The translations under genes and the position numbers were made by a program. 64,000 bases of DNA from Streptomyces sp. R41 (GTDB lineage Bacteria; Actinomycetota; Actinomycetes; Streptomycetales; Streptomycetaceae): assembly GCF_041053055.1 (NCBI RefSeq), contig NZ_CP163443.1, positions 7,361,001 to 7,425,000 on the forward strand, read 5' to 3'. Shown piece by piece: positions 33,706 to 42,624 of the stretch. The stretch's first letter is position 1. Each line of letters opens with the position of its first letter. Under the pieces are notes generated by a model, which was not told where the DNA came from, made no database searches, and saw only the letters and a list, made by a program, of their open reading frames with translations.

Positions 33706-36700
33706 ATGCGAAGAACCGCCCTGCTCGCCTCCGCCGCCCTGCTCACCGGGCTGCTGCCCCTGGCCTCCGCGGGAGCCGCCGCCGGGGCCGACGACCCGGC
33801 CCCGGTCCCCGTCGACACCTTCGAGGGCGAGGTCCCGTTCGCGAATCCGCCCGCCGACGGCATCTTCCCCTGGGGCAGTGACACCGACGACCCGCCCCAA
33901 CTCGCCCTGGCCGCACGGTCCGACGCCCCCGAGGGCGCCAAGGTCCTCACCGGCAGCTACGACATCAGCGGCTACGGCGGCTTCACCCACGACTTCGCCT
34001 CTGCCCAGCCGGCCCACGACTGGTCCGCCCACAAGGGCATCCGCTTCTGGTGGGACGGCCAGAACAACGCCAAGAAGATCGCCTTCGAGATCAAGGACGG
34101 CGGCGCGAACGGCGAGGCCTCCGAGCTGTGGACGACGTCCTTCACCGACGACTTCACCGGCTGGAAACAGATCGAGATTCCCTTCACCGACTTCACCTAT
34201 CGCACGGACTACCAGCCCGTCGGCGGCATCGATCAGGTCCTCGGCCTCACTCAGATGTGGGGATACGCCGTCACCCTCCCCGTCGGAGTCAAGGGCCAAT
34301 TCGCCATGGACGACGTCGAGTTGTACGGCAAGGCCGACCAGTCCCTGCGGGCCTCCGTCACGACCGACTCCGCCGTGTACCCGGTGAAGGAGGGCGGCAC
34401 GGCCGCGGTGAAGATCTCCGTCGCCACCACCGGCGCCGCCCCGATCGACGAGCCGGTGACCGTCGCGTACGAGAGCGCGGGCGGCACCGCCGAGTCAGGC
34501 AAGGACTACACGCCGGTCAAGGGCGAGATCACCTTCCCGGCGGGCACGGCCTCCGGCACCTCGCGCACGATCCAGGTGGCGGCGCTGAAGGACAAGTCCG
34601 CCGAATCCGCCGAGACGATCCCCCTGAAGCTCACGGTCACCGGCGCGAAGGCCCCCGCCGAGACCCCGCAGGTCGTCATCGACGCACACGGACTGCCGTA
34701 CCTGGACCCGAAGTTGCCGGTGAGGAAGCGGGTCGCCGACCTCGTGTCCCGGATGTCCCTGGAGGAGAAGGCCGGGCAGATGACCCAGGCCGAGCGCGGC
34801 GCGCTCACCGCGCAGGGCGACATCGCGACGTACGACCTCGGATCGCTCCTGTCCGGCGGCGGCTCGACCCCGACGCCCAACACCGCCGCGGCGTGGGCGA
34901 AGATGATCGACTCCTTCCAGCTCCGCGCCCAGGCGACGAGATTCCAGATCCCGCTGATCTACGGCGTGGACGCGGTGCACGGCCACAACAACCTCGTCGG
35001 CTCGACGATCATGCCGCACAACATCGGCATCGGCGCGACCCGTGATCCGGGGTTGGCCCAGAAGACGGGAGCCGTGACAGCCGCCGAGGTCCGGGCCACC
35101 GGAATTCCCTGGGACTTCGCCCCCTGCCTGTGCGTCACCCGCGACGAACGCTGGGGCCGCTCGTACGAGTCCTTCGGTGAGGACCCGGCGCTCGTCAAGT
35201 CCATGGAGACGATCATCCAGGGCCTCCAAGGTGCCGCCAACGGCAAGGACTTGAAGGACGACGACAAGGTGCTGGCCACCGCGAAGCACTTCGTGGGTGA
35301 CGGCGGGACGGAGTACGGCTCGTCGACGACGGGCTCGTACACCATCGACCAGGGCGTCACGAAGGTCACCCGGCAGCAGCTGGAGACGATCCACCTCTCC
35401 CCGTACCAGACGGCGGTCGACCGGGGCATCGGCTCGGTCATGCCCTCCTACTCCTCGCTCGACATCCTCGGCGACGGCCAGGGCCCGGTGAAGATGCACG
35501 CCCGCGCGGACATGATCAACGGGGTGCTCAAGGACCGCATGGGCTTCGACGGCTTCGTCATCAGCGACTGGGCGGCCATCGATCAGATCCCGGGCGACTA
35601 CGCGTCCGACGTCCGTACGTCCATCAACGCGGGCCTCGACATGATCATGGTCCCGTACGCGTACAAGGACTTCCGTACGACGCTGATCGACGAGGTGAAG
35701 GCGGGCCGCGTCAGCCAGAAGCGCGTGGACGACGCCGTATCGCGCATCCTGACGCAGAAATTCGAACTCGGCCTCTTCGAGAAGCCGTACGCGGACACCA
35801 CCGGGGCGTCGCGGATCGGCTCGCCGGCGCACCGGGCCGTGGCCCGTCAGGCGGCGGCCGAGTCCCAGGTCCTGCTCAAGAACGCGGGCGGCGTGCTCCC
35901 CCTCAGGAAGTCCCAGAAGGTGTACGTCGCCGGATCGAACGCCGACGACATCGGCAACCAGACCGGTGGCTGGACGGTCACCTGGCAGGGCTCGTCGGGT
36001 CCCATAACGGACGGCACGACGATCCTGGAGGGCATGCGGCGGGCCGGCGGTGACGTCACCTACTCGAAGGACGCCTCGGCGCCGACGGGCGGCTACGACG
36101 TGGGTGTGGTCGTGGTGGGCGAGACCCCGTACGCCGAGGGTGTCGGCGACGTCGGCAACGGCAACGACCTGGAGCTGACCGCCGCCGACAAGGCCGCCGT
36201 CGACAAGGTGTGCGGCGCCATGAAGTGCGTGGTCCTGACCGTCTCAGGGCGACCGCAGCTGGTGGGGGACCGCCTGGGCTCGATCGACGCGCTCGTCGCC
36301 TCCTGGCTGCCGGGCACGGAGGGCGACGGTGTCGCGGACGTGCTGTACGGCAAGCGGGCCTTCACCGGTCAGCTCCCTGTCACCTGGCCGAAGTCGGAGT
36401 CCCAACTGCCGATCAACGTCGGTGACACGTCCTACGATCCACAGTTCCCGTACGGCTGGGGGCTCACGACCCTCACGAAGGTGCCGGCTGGCGGTGCGGC
36501 GACCCTGAAGGCCCTCGCTTTCGTGGCCGAGGCGGCGGACCGAACCGGCGCGTCCGAAGTCGGCCGCGCCGCCGTGACCAAGGCCCGCCTCCTCGTCCAG
36601 CAGAAGCTCGCCTCAGCCATCACTCCCGCCACAGCGAAGCCCTTCGCCGACGCGGACCACCTCCTGCTGACCGGCCGCTACGCAGCCGCGGTGGCGAAAC

Positions 36701-36726
36701 TGAGGGAGGCCTACCTGGCCGGCTGA
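33706..36726 (+). CDS. Secreted glycoside hydrolase family 3 beta-glucosidase with two N-terminal accessory domains
   Basis: The 1006-residue precursor has a Sec signal (LLASAALLTGLLPLASAGAA). A CBM11/CIA30-like jelly roll (about 35-205) ends AMDDVELYG, and a Calx-beta domain (about 206-325) contains GTAESGKDYTPVKGEITFPA. The GH3 N-terminal barrel (about 340-680) has KHFVGDGGTEYG and nucleophile Asp621 in GFVISDWAAI. The GH3 C-terminal domain (about 700-905) has PLTWPKS-type LPVTWPKSESQLP. It removes glucose from beta-glucans outside the cell. The divergent GH30 enzyme suggests shared glucan degradation. GAGGGAAGG precedes the ATG. Confidence 0.9.
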   Translation: MRRTALLASAALLTGLLPLASAGAAAGADDPAPVPVDTFEGEVPFANPPADGIFPWGSDTDDPPQLALAARSDAPEGAKVLTGSYDISGYGGFTHDFASAQPAHDWSAHKGIRFWWDGQNNAKKIAFEIKDGGANGEASELWTTSFTDDFTGWKQIEIPFTDFTYRTDYQPVGGIDQVLGLTQMWGYAVTLPVGVKGQFAMDDVELYGKADQSLRASVTTDSAVYPVKEGGTAAVKISVATTGAAPIDEPVTVAYESAGGTAESGKDYTPVKGEITFPAGTASGTSRTIQVAALKDKSAESAETIPLKLTVTGAKAPAETPQVVIDAHGLPYLDPKLPVRKRVADLVSRMSLEEKAGQMTQAERGALTAQGDIATYDLGSLLSGGGSTPTPNTAAAWAKMIDSFQLRAQATRFQIPLIYGVDAVHGHNNLVGSTIMPHNIGIGATRDPGLAQKTGAVTAAEVRATGIPWDFAPCLCVTRDERWGRSYESFGEDPALVKSMETIIQGLQGAANGKDLKDDDKVLATAKHFVGDGGTEYGSSTTGSYTIDQGVTKVTRQQLETIHLSPYQTAVDRGIGSVMPSYSSLDILGDGQGPVKMHARADMINGVLKDRMGFDGFVISDWAAIDQIPGDYASDVRTSINAGLDMIMVPYAYKDFRTTLIDEVKAGRVSQKRVDDAVSRILTQKFELGLFEKPYADTTGASRIGSPAHRAVARQAAAESQVLLKNAGGVLPLRKSQKVYVAGSNADDIGNQTGGWTVTWQGSSGPITDGTTILEGMRRAGGDVTYSKDASAPTGGYDVGVVVVGETPYAEGVGDVGNGNDLELTAADKAAVDKVCGAMKCVVLTVSGRPQLVGDRLGSIDALVASWLPGTEGDGVADVLYGKRAFTGQLPVTWPKSESQLPINVGDTSYDPQFPYGWGLTTLTKVPAGGAATLKALAFVAEAADRTGASEVGRAAVTKARLLVQQKLASAITPATAKPFADADHLLLTGRYAAAVAKLREAYLAG

Positions 36727-36746
36727 GGACGCTCTCTCGCCCCGAC

Positions 36747-36852
36747 CTGGGGGCTGCGCCCCCAGACCCCGTCCGCGCAGTTCCCCGCGCCCCTTCAGGG
36801 GCGCGGGGAACTGCGCAATCTTTTAGCGGGGGTCTGGGGGCGCAGCCCCCAG
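36747..36852. repeat. 106-bp nested palindromic intergenic element
   Basis: An inner perfect 20-bp inverted repeat (36775-36794 with 36797-36816, core GTTCCCCGCGCCCC) sits inside an outer 24-bp inverted repeat (36747-36770 with 36829-36852, GGGGTCTGGGGGCGCAGC). Elements with these words recur between genes in many Streptomyces genomes, as far as I recall. It may terminate GH3 transcription. Confidence 0.8.
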
Positions 36853-36960
36853 CTACGGGAATGGGCAGGGGCGGCGGGGGCGAGAACCACCCCACCGCAA
36901 CCACCCCCCACCGGCTGCCCCGATGTCCATATTTGCGCCCCTTCGGGTAGCTTCGAAGAC

Positions 36961-38313
36961 ATGAAGGCCGCACTCACCCGAGCACTCCCGGGCCTGCTGA
37001 TCGCACTGGCCGTCGCCGTCCTGGCGATACTCGCGGCCGGCGCGCCCAGCGCCCACGCGGCCACCAGCGTCGACACCGTCGCCGCCGCCCTCCGCAAGAG
37101 CCCGGTATACGTGGACCCCGCCGCCTCCGCCCAGCTGTCCGCCACGGACGCCGACACCCTCGCCAAGAAGATCAAGAACGCGGACAAGCCCATCTTCGTG
37201 GCGGTCCTCCCCGCCGACTTCCCCACCCAGAACCTCTTCCAGAACCTGCGCACCTCCACCGGGATCACCGGCCTGTACGCGATCAGGCTCGGCGACCGCT
37301 TCGACGCGCGGGCCGACGCCTCGGTGATGTCCCGCACGGCCGTGCAGAACCTCGTCACCAGCGTCCAGGGGGAACCCGCGAAGACCCAGCTGAACGACTT
37401 CACGGACCGCGCGCTCACCAACATCGGCGGCTCGGCCCCGGCGAGCTGGAGCGGCGGCGACACGGGAGGCGGCGTCTCCACGGGCGCCCTGATCACGGTC
37501 GCCGCCGTGGTCGTGGCCGGCGGCGCGGGCGCGTACACGCTCGTACGCCGCAACCGCCGCCGCAAGGCGGAGGAACAACAGGCGGCGCTCGACAAGCTCC
37601 GCGTGGTCGTGGACGAGGACATCACCGCCTTCGGCGAGGAGCTCGACCGGCTCGACTTCCACCCCGCGGAGGCGGGCGCGGACGACGCGATGCGCGCGGA
37701 CTACGAGCGCGCGCTGGACGCGTACGAGCAGGCGAAGTCGTCCATGGCCGCGGCCCGGCGCCCCGAGGACGTACGAGCCGTCACCCAGTCCCTCGAGGAC
37801 GGCCGCTTCTCGCTCGCGGTGCTCGCCGCGCGCCGCGAGGGCCGGCCCGTCCCCGAGCGCCGCGCACCCTGCTTCTTCGACCCCCGCCACGGCCCGTCCG
37901 TCGCCGACGCCGCCTGGACACCCGCCGGCGGCGCACCCCGCGAGGTCCCGGTCTGCGCGGCGGACCGGGCCCGCCTCGCCGACGGCGCCGACCCGGCGAT
38001 CCGCGAGGTCGAGACGGACTACGGCCGCCGCCCGTACTGGGACGCGGGTCCGGCCTACGGCCCCTGGGCCGGCGGCTACTTCGGCGGAGGCCTGCTGCCC
38101 GGCCTCCTCGTCGGCACGCTGCTCGGCAGCGTGATGTCCAGCCCCTCGTACGCGGCCGACTACGGCTCCGGATACGGCGACTTCGGCGGCGGCGGTTACG
38201 ACGGCGGCGACGTCTCGGGCTCCGACTTCGACCCCGGCGACTACGGCGGCGGATTCGGGGACGGCGGAGGCGGCGACTTCGGCGGGGGCGGGGACTTCGG
38301 CGGCGGCTTCTGA
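36961..38313 (+). CDS. Membrane-anchored protein with Gly-rich C-terminus, unknown function
   Basis: The 450-residue protein has a signal peptide (LPGLLIALAVAVLAILAAGA), an extracellular domain of about 130 residues and a transmembrane segment near 175-195 (LITVAAVVVAGGAGAYTLV). A basic stop (RRNRRRKAEEQQ) leads into a charged cytoplasmic helical region. The C-terminus is a 50-residue Gly/Asp/Tyr/Phe low-complexity tail ending GGGDFGGGGDFGGGF. The extracellular part weakly recalls TPM-type domains in membrane proteins with similar tails, which I cannot confirm. It stands alone between a palindromic element and the haemoglobin gene. Confidence 0.65.
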   Translation: MKAALTRALPGLLIALAVAVLAILAAGAPSAHAATSVDTVAAALRKSPVYVDPAASAQLSATDADTLAKKIKNADKPIFVAVLPADFPTQNLFQNLRTSTGITGLYAIRLGDRFDARADASVMSRTAVQNLVTSVQGEPAKTQLNDFTDRALTNIGGSAPASWSGGDTGGGVSTGALITVAAVVVAGGAGAYTLVRRNRRRKAEEQQAALDKLRVVVDEDITAFGEELDRLDFHPAEAGADDAMRADYERALDAYEQAKSSMAAARRPEDVRAVTQSLEDGRFSLAVLAARREGRPVPERRAPCFFDPRHGPSVADAAWTPAGGAPREVPVCAADRARLADGADPAIREVETDYGRRPYWDAGPAYGPWAGGYFGGGLLPGLLVGTLLGSVMSSPSYAADYGSGYGDFGGGGYDGGDVSGSDFDPGDYGGGFGDGGGGDFGGGGDFGGGF

Positions 38314-38368
38314 AGGTTCGCCGGGCGGAACCCGATCCACCGCCTCGCGATGAGACACGATGAGAGGC

Positions 38369-38800
38369 ATGACGAGTCTCTACGAACACGCGGGCGGCGA
38401 CGAGGCCTTGCACCGCCTGGAGGAGATCTTCTACGCGAAGGCACTCGCGGACCCCGTCCTCAGCGAGGTCTTCCCACGGCGCGAACCGCACCACGTCGAC
38501 CATCTGACCTGGTTCACCGCGGAATCTTTCGGCGGCCCCGACCGCTTCACCCGGGAACTCGGCTTCGAGCACATCATCGAGGTGCACCGCGGGCTGCGGA
38601 TCACCGACGAACAGCGCGAACGCTTCGTACAGGTCTATCTGGAGTCATTGGACGAGGCGGCCCTGCCGGACGACGAACCGTTTCGCGCGGCGGTCCGCTC
38701 GCACGTCGAGTTCGGCTCGCGCGTTGCCCAGCAGAACTCCCGGGCGCAGATGGACGAGGAACTGCACCCGTTGCGTGAAGTCCCGCACTGGGACTGGTAG
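38369..38800 (+). CDS. Group II truncated haemoglobin
   Basis: The 143-residue globin begins MTSLYEHAGGDEALHRLEEI. It contains FPRREPHHVDHLTWFTAESFGG and the proximal His in EHIIEVHRGLRITDEQRERF, matching the GlbO/trHbO type. Such proteins bind O2 or NO on haem and act in oxygen or nitrosative metabolism. An ATG at 38360 is equally possible. The last codons, HWDW-stop, are the first of four tandem 24-bp copies. In copies 2 and 3 the stop codon reads TGG, so the present end is one base change away from a longer C-terminus. Confidence 0.85.
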   Translation: MTSLYEHAGGDEALHRLEEIFYAKALADPVLSEVFPRREPHHVDHLTWFTAESFGGPDRFTRELGFEHIIEVHRGLRITDEQRERFVQVYLESLDEAALPDDEPFRAAVRSHVEFGSRVAQQNSRAQMDEELHPLREVPHWDW

Positions 38801-38881
38801 TTCACCCGTCACTTCGACTGGTGGCTCACCCGTCACTTCGACTGGTGGCTCACCGGTCGCTGGGACTGGTGTTTCGCCGGG
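38786..38881 (+). repeat. Four tandem 24-bp repeats starting at the haemoglobin 3' end
   Basis: Units at 38786, 38810, 38834 and 38858 each encode a variant of HxDWWxTR in the haemoglobin frame. Unit 1 carries TAG where units 2 and 3 carry TGG, so units 2-4 are not translated. Confidence 0.9.
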
Positions 38882-38907
38882 AGCGGTAGGTCACAGGGGC
38901 TGGTGGT

Positions 38908-39339
38908 TCACGCGTCCGGCTCCGTGTCCGCCAGCCGGTCCATCAGCGCACCCGCGAGACGCAGTACCTCCCGCTCGGTCTCGCTCAGCGTGCCGAGCGC
39001 CATGGCCAGCCAGGCGTCGCGCTCGGCCATGTCCCGCTCCAGCGCACGGCGCCCGTCCGCGGTGAGCGTGAGCACGGACTGGCGCCGGTCGGCGGTGCCG
39101 GGCTCCCGGGCGATGAGCCCTGCCGTCTCCAGTTCGGCGAAGACCCGGGTCAGCGACTGCGGCCGTTGCCGCTCGGCCGCCGCGACCTCGCCCGGCGTCG
39201 CGGCCCCGTGCCGCCGCAGATGCCCGAGCACCCCCAGCTGATTCGGGCTGAGCCCGCCCTCGCTCCGTTCCTGCCGCAGCCGACGGTTGAGCCGCACGAC
39301 GCCGCGGCGGATCTGGGCGGCGCGGGAGGGCTGGTCCAT
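38908..39339 (-). CDS. MarR-family transcriptional regulator
   Basis: The 143-residue protein starts MDQPSRAAQIRRGVVRLNRR. The winged helix is LSPNQLGVLGHLRRHGAATP then EVAAAERQRPQSLTRVFAEL, and the wing is REPGTADRRQSVLTLTADGR. ATG 39339 is chosen. A start at 39357 would overlap the operator-like palindrome. The gene diverges by 58 bp from a FUSC-type transporter, the usual MarR regulator/efflux pair. Repression relieved by an aromatic compound is likely from family knowledge. Confidence 0.87.
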   Translation of the reverse strand: MDQPSRAAQIRRGVVRLNRRLRQERSEGGLSPNQLGVLGHLRRHGAATPGEVAAAERQRPQSLTRVFAELETAGLIAREPGTADRRQSVLTLTADGRRALERDMAERDAWLAMALGTLSETEREVLRLAGALMDRLADTEPDA

Positions 39340-39348
39340 GAGAAGATC

Positions 39349-39364
39349 GTACGCCACTGCGTAC
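39349..39364. promoter_or_regulatory. MarR-type operator candidate
   Basis: GTACGCCACTGCGTAC has perfect 5-bp arms around a 6-nt centre. It starts 10 bp upstream of the MarR start within the 58-bp divergent promoter, where it could control both genes. Confidence 0.5.
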
Positions 39365-39397
39365 TATTGAGTCAGGGTCGGTCCCCTTACTATCGGC

Positions 39398-40486
39398 ATG
39401 GTGACCGAGAAGCTCATACGCAGTGCTTACGAATCGGCGCTCACCATGACGGCCGTGCTGCTCTGCTGGGCCGCCGCCCTGTGGCTGGAGGGTGCCGCCG
39501 GACTGCACACCGACGTCCTGGTGCTCGCGGTCGCCCTGACGCTCACCCTGGCGGGCACCCAGCGGACCGCCGACGCCCGCGGACGCCTCACGGCCCTCGT
39601 GCTACTGCCCGCCGCGGCCGGAGTCTCGACCCTGCTCGGCCACCTCATGGCCGAGCACTACCCACTCGGCGCCGCCGTCTTCACCCTCGGCATCTCCCTG
39701 CCGATCTGGATCCGCCGCTTCGGCCCGGCCGCGACGAAGGCGGGCACCCTGATGACACTGCCTCTGGTCGCCCTGCTCGTGGTCCCCGGCCCGACGCTGC
39801 CGCCCAAGGCCCAGTCGACGGTGGTGAGTTGGGGCTGGGCGGCGTTGGTCGGGGTGCTGGCGTGCGGCTGCGTCTGGCTGGTCCAGACGGCGGCGGACCG
39901 CTTCGTCCCCTGGCGGCCCGAGCCCGAGCCCGAACGGAACCGCCCTGGACGCCCCTCGCGACTGCGTCCCCGCCCGAGCACCCGCATGGCCCTGCAGATG
40001 GCGGCCGCCGTGGCCGCGGCGCTCACCCTCGGACGGCTGCTCTTCGACCACCACTGGCCGTGGATGGTCCTCACGGCGTACGTCGCCGCGAGCGGCAACC
40101 GGGGCCGGAACGACGTCGTACGCAAGGGAGTCGAACGCTTCCTCGGCGCCTGCGCCGGCACTCTGCTGGCCACCGGCGTGGCCGCGACCGGAACAACCGG
40201 CCGGACGTCCGTCGTCCTGATCTTCGCCGTCCTGGCAGTCGCCTTGTGCCTGCGCCCGCTGAACTACGCCTGCTGGGCCGCGGGCATGACCACGGCCCTC
40301 GCCCTCCTCCTCGGCTACTACGGCCAGAACACGTGGAGCCTCCTGCCGACCCGCCTCGAAGAGATCGCCGCAGGCGCGGCGCTGGCGGTGGCGTCGGCGT
40401 GGTGGCTGCTCCCGGTGCCACGACGCCGGACACCCGCGCCGGTCGAGCAGGCCTCCGGCAGAGCGAGCCGTCTCGGGCGGACCTGA
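39398..40486 (+). CDS. FUSC-family (aromatic acid exporter-like) membrane protein
   Basis: The 362-residue protein has two blocks of hydrophobic helices separated by a basic, Pro-rich loop (PEPEPERNRPGRPSRLRPRP). The second block begins LQMAAAVAAALTLGRLLFDH and contains WMVLTAYVAASGNRGRNDVV, which matches the fusaric acid resistance/FUSC pattern where the post-helix Arg-rich stretch enters the cytoplasmic domain. FUSC proteins export aromatic acids. The divergent MarR gene is its likely regulator. The substrate is unknown. Confidence 0.75.
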   Translation: MVTEKLIRSAYESALTMTAVLLCWAAALWLEGAAGLHTDVLVLAVALTLTLAGTQRTADARGRLTALVLLPAAAGVSTLLGHLMAEHYPLGAAVFTLGISLPIWIRRFGPAATKAGTLMTLPLVALLVVPGPTLPPKAQSTVVSWGWAALVGVLACGCVWLVQTAADRFVPWRPEPEPERNRPGRPSRLRPRPSTRMALQMAAAVAAALTLGRLLFDHHWPWMVLTAYVAASGNRGRNDVVRKGVERFLGACAGTLLATGVAATGTTGRTSVVLIFAVLAVALCLRPLNYACWAAGMTTALALLLGYYGQNTWSLLPTRLEEIAAGAALAVASAWWLLPVPRRRTPAPVEQASGRASRLGRT

Positions 40487-40541
40487 ACACCGCGACGCCG
40501 GGCCCCGGTCGAGACGAGGGCTCGGCGTCGTGGTCGGCGTA

Positions 40542-42179
40542 CTACTTCGTGGCGCGCTTCTTGTAGCCCGTCACCTTGGCGATCCAGGTGATGAAGTCGG
40601 CCGGGTCGATGTTCGAACCGTGGCCCTCGTCCCAGTAGTAGAGGTGGTTGACGTCGTCGCCGAGGTCGGCGACGGCGGCGGCGAGGTTGGCGGAGATCGT
40701 CAGCGAGGTGTCGGAGTCCTTGGTGCCGAGGCGGATCCACCAGTGCTTGGAGCGGCTCGGGTTGTGCTCCTTGAGGTGGTACATCGGGTTCATCAGGTTG
40801 AGCTTCTCGGGGATGTCGCTCTCGAGCCGCTTGCCGGTGGCGCCCGTGGTGTCGTTCTTCAGGCTGTACGCCGTGAAGTGGCGGGCCTGCGTCTTGTCCT
40901 TGCCGAACTCGTTGTTCTCGCCCGTGGACAGGTCGAACGCGTCGAAGGCCGGCGTGGTCTTCTTCCGGGCGCCCACGTGGGTGAGGAAGTCGGCCCAGGA
41001 GAAGGTCGCCCTGCCGCCGGACCAGGTGATGAACGTGTTCGCGGCGAGGTAGGACGCGCGGTCCGAGTCCGACAGGTCCGTCAGGTACTTGGTCGCCGAC
41101 GGCTCCAGGTACTGCTTCACCATGTACTCGTCGTAGTTGCGGGCCGTCAGTGGACCGAAGCCGTTCAGGCCGCGCAGCCTGAGGGAGGCCTGGTACTCGG
41201 CGAACTGGGACCGCAGCTCTTTGGAGACGGCCTGGTCGACGGCCTTGCCGGTGCTCTGGGTGACGTTGGTGCCCCAGTTCCACTCGTAGGCGCCGTCGGC
41301 ATGCTCCAGGTCGGTGATCGGGCACCAGGCGCCGGTCGCGAAGATGGCGTCGCTCGCCTCGGCCGCGCCGAGCTCCTTGAGGTAGGAGTCGTAGACACGG
41401 CTGTCGCCGGACGCGCCCAGCAGGGAGGACAGGGCGCCGCCGGCGCTGGTGCCGGTGGAGACGATCCGGTCGGTGTCGCCCGGGATGACGCCCTTGTTGG
41501 CGCGCACGTACCGCACTGCGGCCTTCAGGTCCACGATGGCGGCCGGCGCGGTGCCGTAGTAGTTGCCGTCCGAGTCGGTGAGGGTCCGGCCGCGCGCGCC
41601 CGGCTCCACGACGACATACCCGGCCGCCAGGCCCAGCTTGCCGAGGTTGACCATCTCGCCCTGGCCGTTGAGCATTGCGTTGCCGCCGGACTGCACCTCG
41701 CCCGTCCCGCTGCTGCTGGACGCGGAGGCGCTGGGCGTGGCACTGCCGCTCGCCCCGCCGGTGGGAGCGCCGGTCATGCCGCCGCCCACACCGGTGGCGT
41801 CGGCCACGGACGACGGCATGTAACCGCCGACCGAGTTGGCGAAGACGATGGGCGCGTCGGTGGCGTCCACGGCCTTGCCGTCGATCTTGACGGGGACGCT
41901 GACTTTCAGGCTCTGGTACTTCTCGTCCACCGGGTTGGTGACATACGTGATGGCCTTCCAGAAGTGGTAGACCACTTCCTTGTCATGGCCGTCGGCATCG
42001 GTGATGGTCGTCGTCAGCTCGGTGTAGCCGTCCTTGTCGAAGACCAGGGCGTCCGACGACTTCGCTGCGGACTTGCCCGACGCGTTCGCACTCAAGGCGA
42101 AGCCGCCGGCTGCTGCGACTCCGGCGGTCGCGCCTATGCCCATGACGACGGTCCTGCGCTTCACTGCCCTGTGCTTCAC
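40542..42179 (-). CDS. Tat-exported alpha/beta hydrolase (subtype B esterase/tannase-like)
   Basis: The 545-residue precursor starts at GTG 42179 with AGGGGAG 8 nt upstream. It has a twin-arginine signal (VKRRTVVMGIGATAGVAAAG), then an N-terminal beta-rich part and a Ser/Gly/Thr-rich insert (SGSATPSASASSSSGTGEVQ). The hydrolase core has nucleophile Ser in STGTSAGGALSS and a late HYYWDEGHGSN-like segment (LYYWDEGHGSNIDPADF) with the catalytic His. Large secreted esterases of this layout act on plant or polymer esters. The substrate is not readable. An operator-like palindrome lies about 100 bp upstream. Confidence 0.72.
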   Translation of the reverse strand: MKHRAVKRRTVVMGIGATAGVAAAGGFALSANASGKSAAKSSDALVFDKDGYTELTTTITDADGHDKEVVYHFWKAITYVTNPVDEKYQSLKVSVPVKIDGKAVDATDAPIVFANSVGGYMPSSVADATGVGGGMTGAPTGGASGSATPSASASSSSGTGEVQSGGNAMLNGQGEMVNLGKLGLAAGYVVVEPGARGRTLTDSDGNYYGTAPAAIVDLKAAVRYVRANKGVIPGDTDRIVSTGTSAGGALSSLLGASGDSRVYDSYLKELGAAEASDAIFATGAWCPITDLEHADGAYEWNWGTNVTQSTGKAVDQAVSKELRSQFAEYQASLRLRGLNGFGPLTARNYDEYMVKQYLEPSATKYLTDLSDSDRASYLAANTFITWSGGRATFSWADFLTHVGARKKTTPAFDAFDLSTGENNEFGKDKTQARHFTAYSLKNDTTGATGKRLESDIPEKLNLMNPMYHLKEHNPSRSKHWWIRLGTKDSDTSLTISANLAAAVADLGDDVNHLYYWDEGHGSNIDPADFITWIAKVTGYKKRATK

Positions 42180-42278
42180 TGAGGTCTCTCCCCTTCGCGG
42201 CATGCGGGTTCGTCGCGTGCACGTGGCGCCGTACTCGAGATCTTGTGTTGCGAACGTAAATCGCCGCGTCGAAAAGTG

Positions 42279-42294
42279 TCAACAATTCTGTTGA
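42279..42294. promoter_or_regulatory. Palindrome upstream of the esterase, possible GntR-type operator
   Basis: TCAACAATTCTGTTGA has perfect 6-bp arms and an AT-rich centre in otherwise GC-rich DNA, 100 bp before the esterase start. Confidence 0.45.
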
Positions 42295-42460
42295 TTTCAT
42301 TGTGAACACTCAAGTTCTCATAGCGGGCTCACGCGATTCCTCCAGGGATGCCTCAGGAATCCCAGGGCGGCACGACTGCGCGCCGTGATCGCCATGCTGG
42401 AGGCGGGGCGGCGGGTGAAGTGACACCCGCCTCGACGGACAGGCACCCGGACATGCCGGA

Positions 42461-42500
42461 GCGCCCGCCTTCCGGTTACGGGGGATGGGAAGGCGGGCGC
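42461..42500. terminator. Hairpin terminator
   Basis: GCGCCCGCCTTCC (42461-42473) pairs perfectly with GGAAGGCGGGCGC (42488-42500). It could end transcription from the yceI side or from the truncated plus-strand gene tail. Confidence 0.65.
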
Positions 42501-42624
42501 GCTCAGGGTGCCGGCGGGAGCGAAAGGCTCAGCCGACGTCGTACCGGCGTACCGGCGAAACCGTGCACCGGCTCACCGCGGTACCGACGTGTCGCCGGCG
42601 GACGTACCGTCGAAGACCGTCGAC

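Larger units (their letters stand above)
42204..42624. other. Intergenic region between esterase and YceI, no intact gene
   Basis: This 420-bp stretch holds the esterase promoter and an operator-like palindrome. On the plus strand it also has an apparent gene tail (RLRAVIAMLEAGRRVK-stop, 42373-42423) and then a 13-bp hairpin. I see no complete coding frame with a plausible start. Confidence 0.5.

Noticed and set aside
38786..38881. CRISPR-like array
   Set aside because: The units are directly adjacent without spacers and are in frame with the haemoglobin 3' end.
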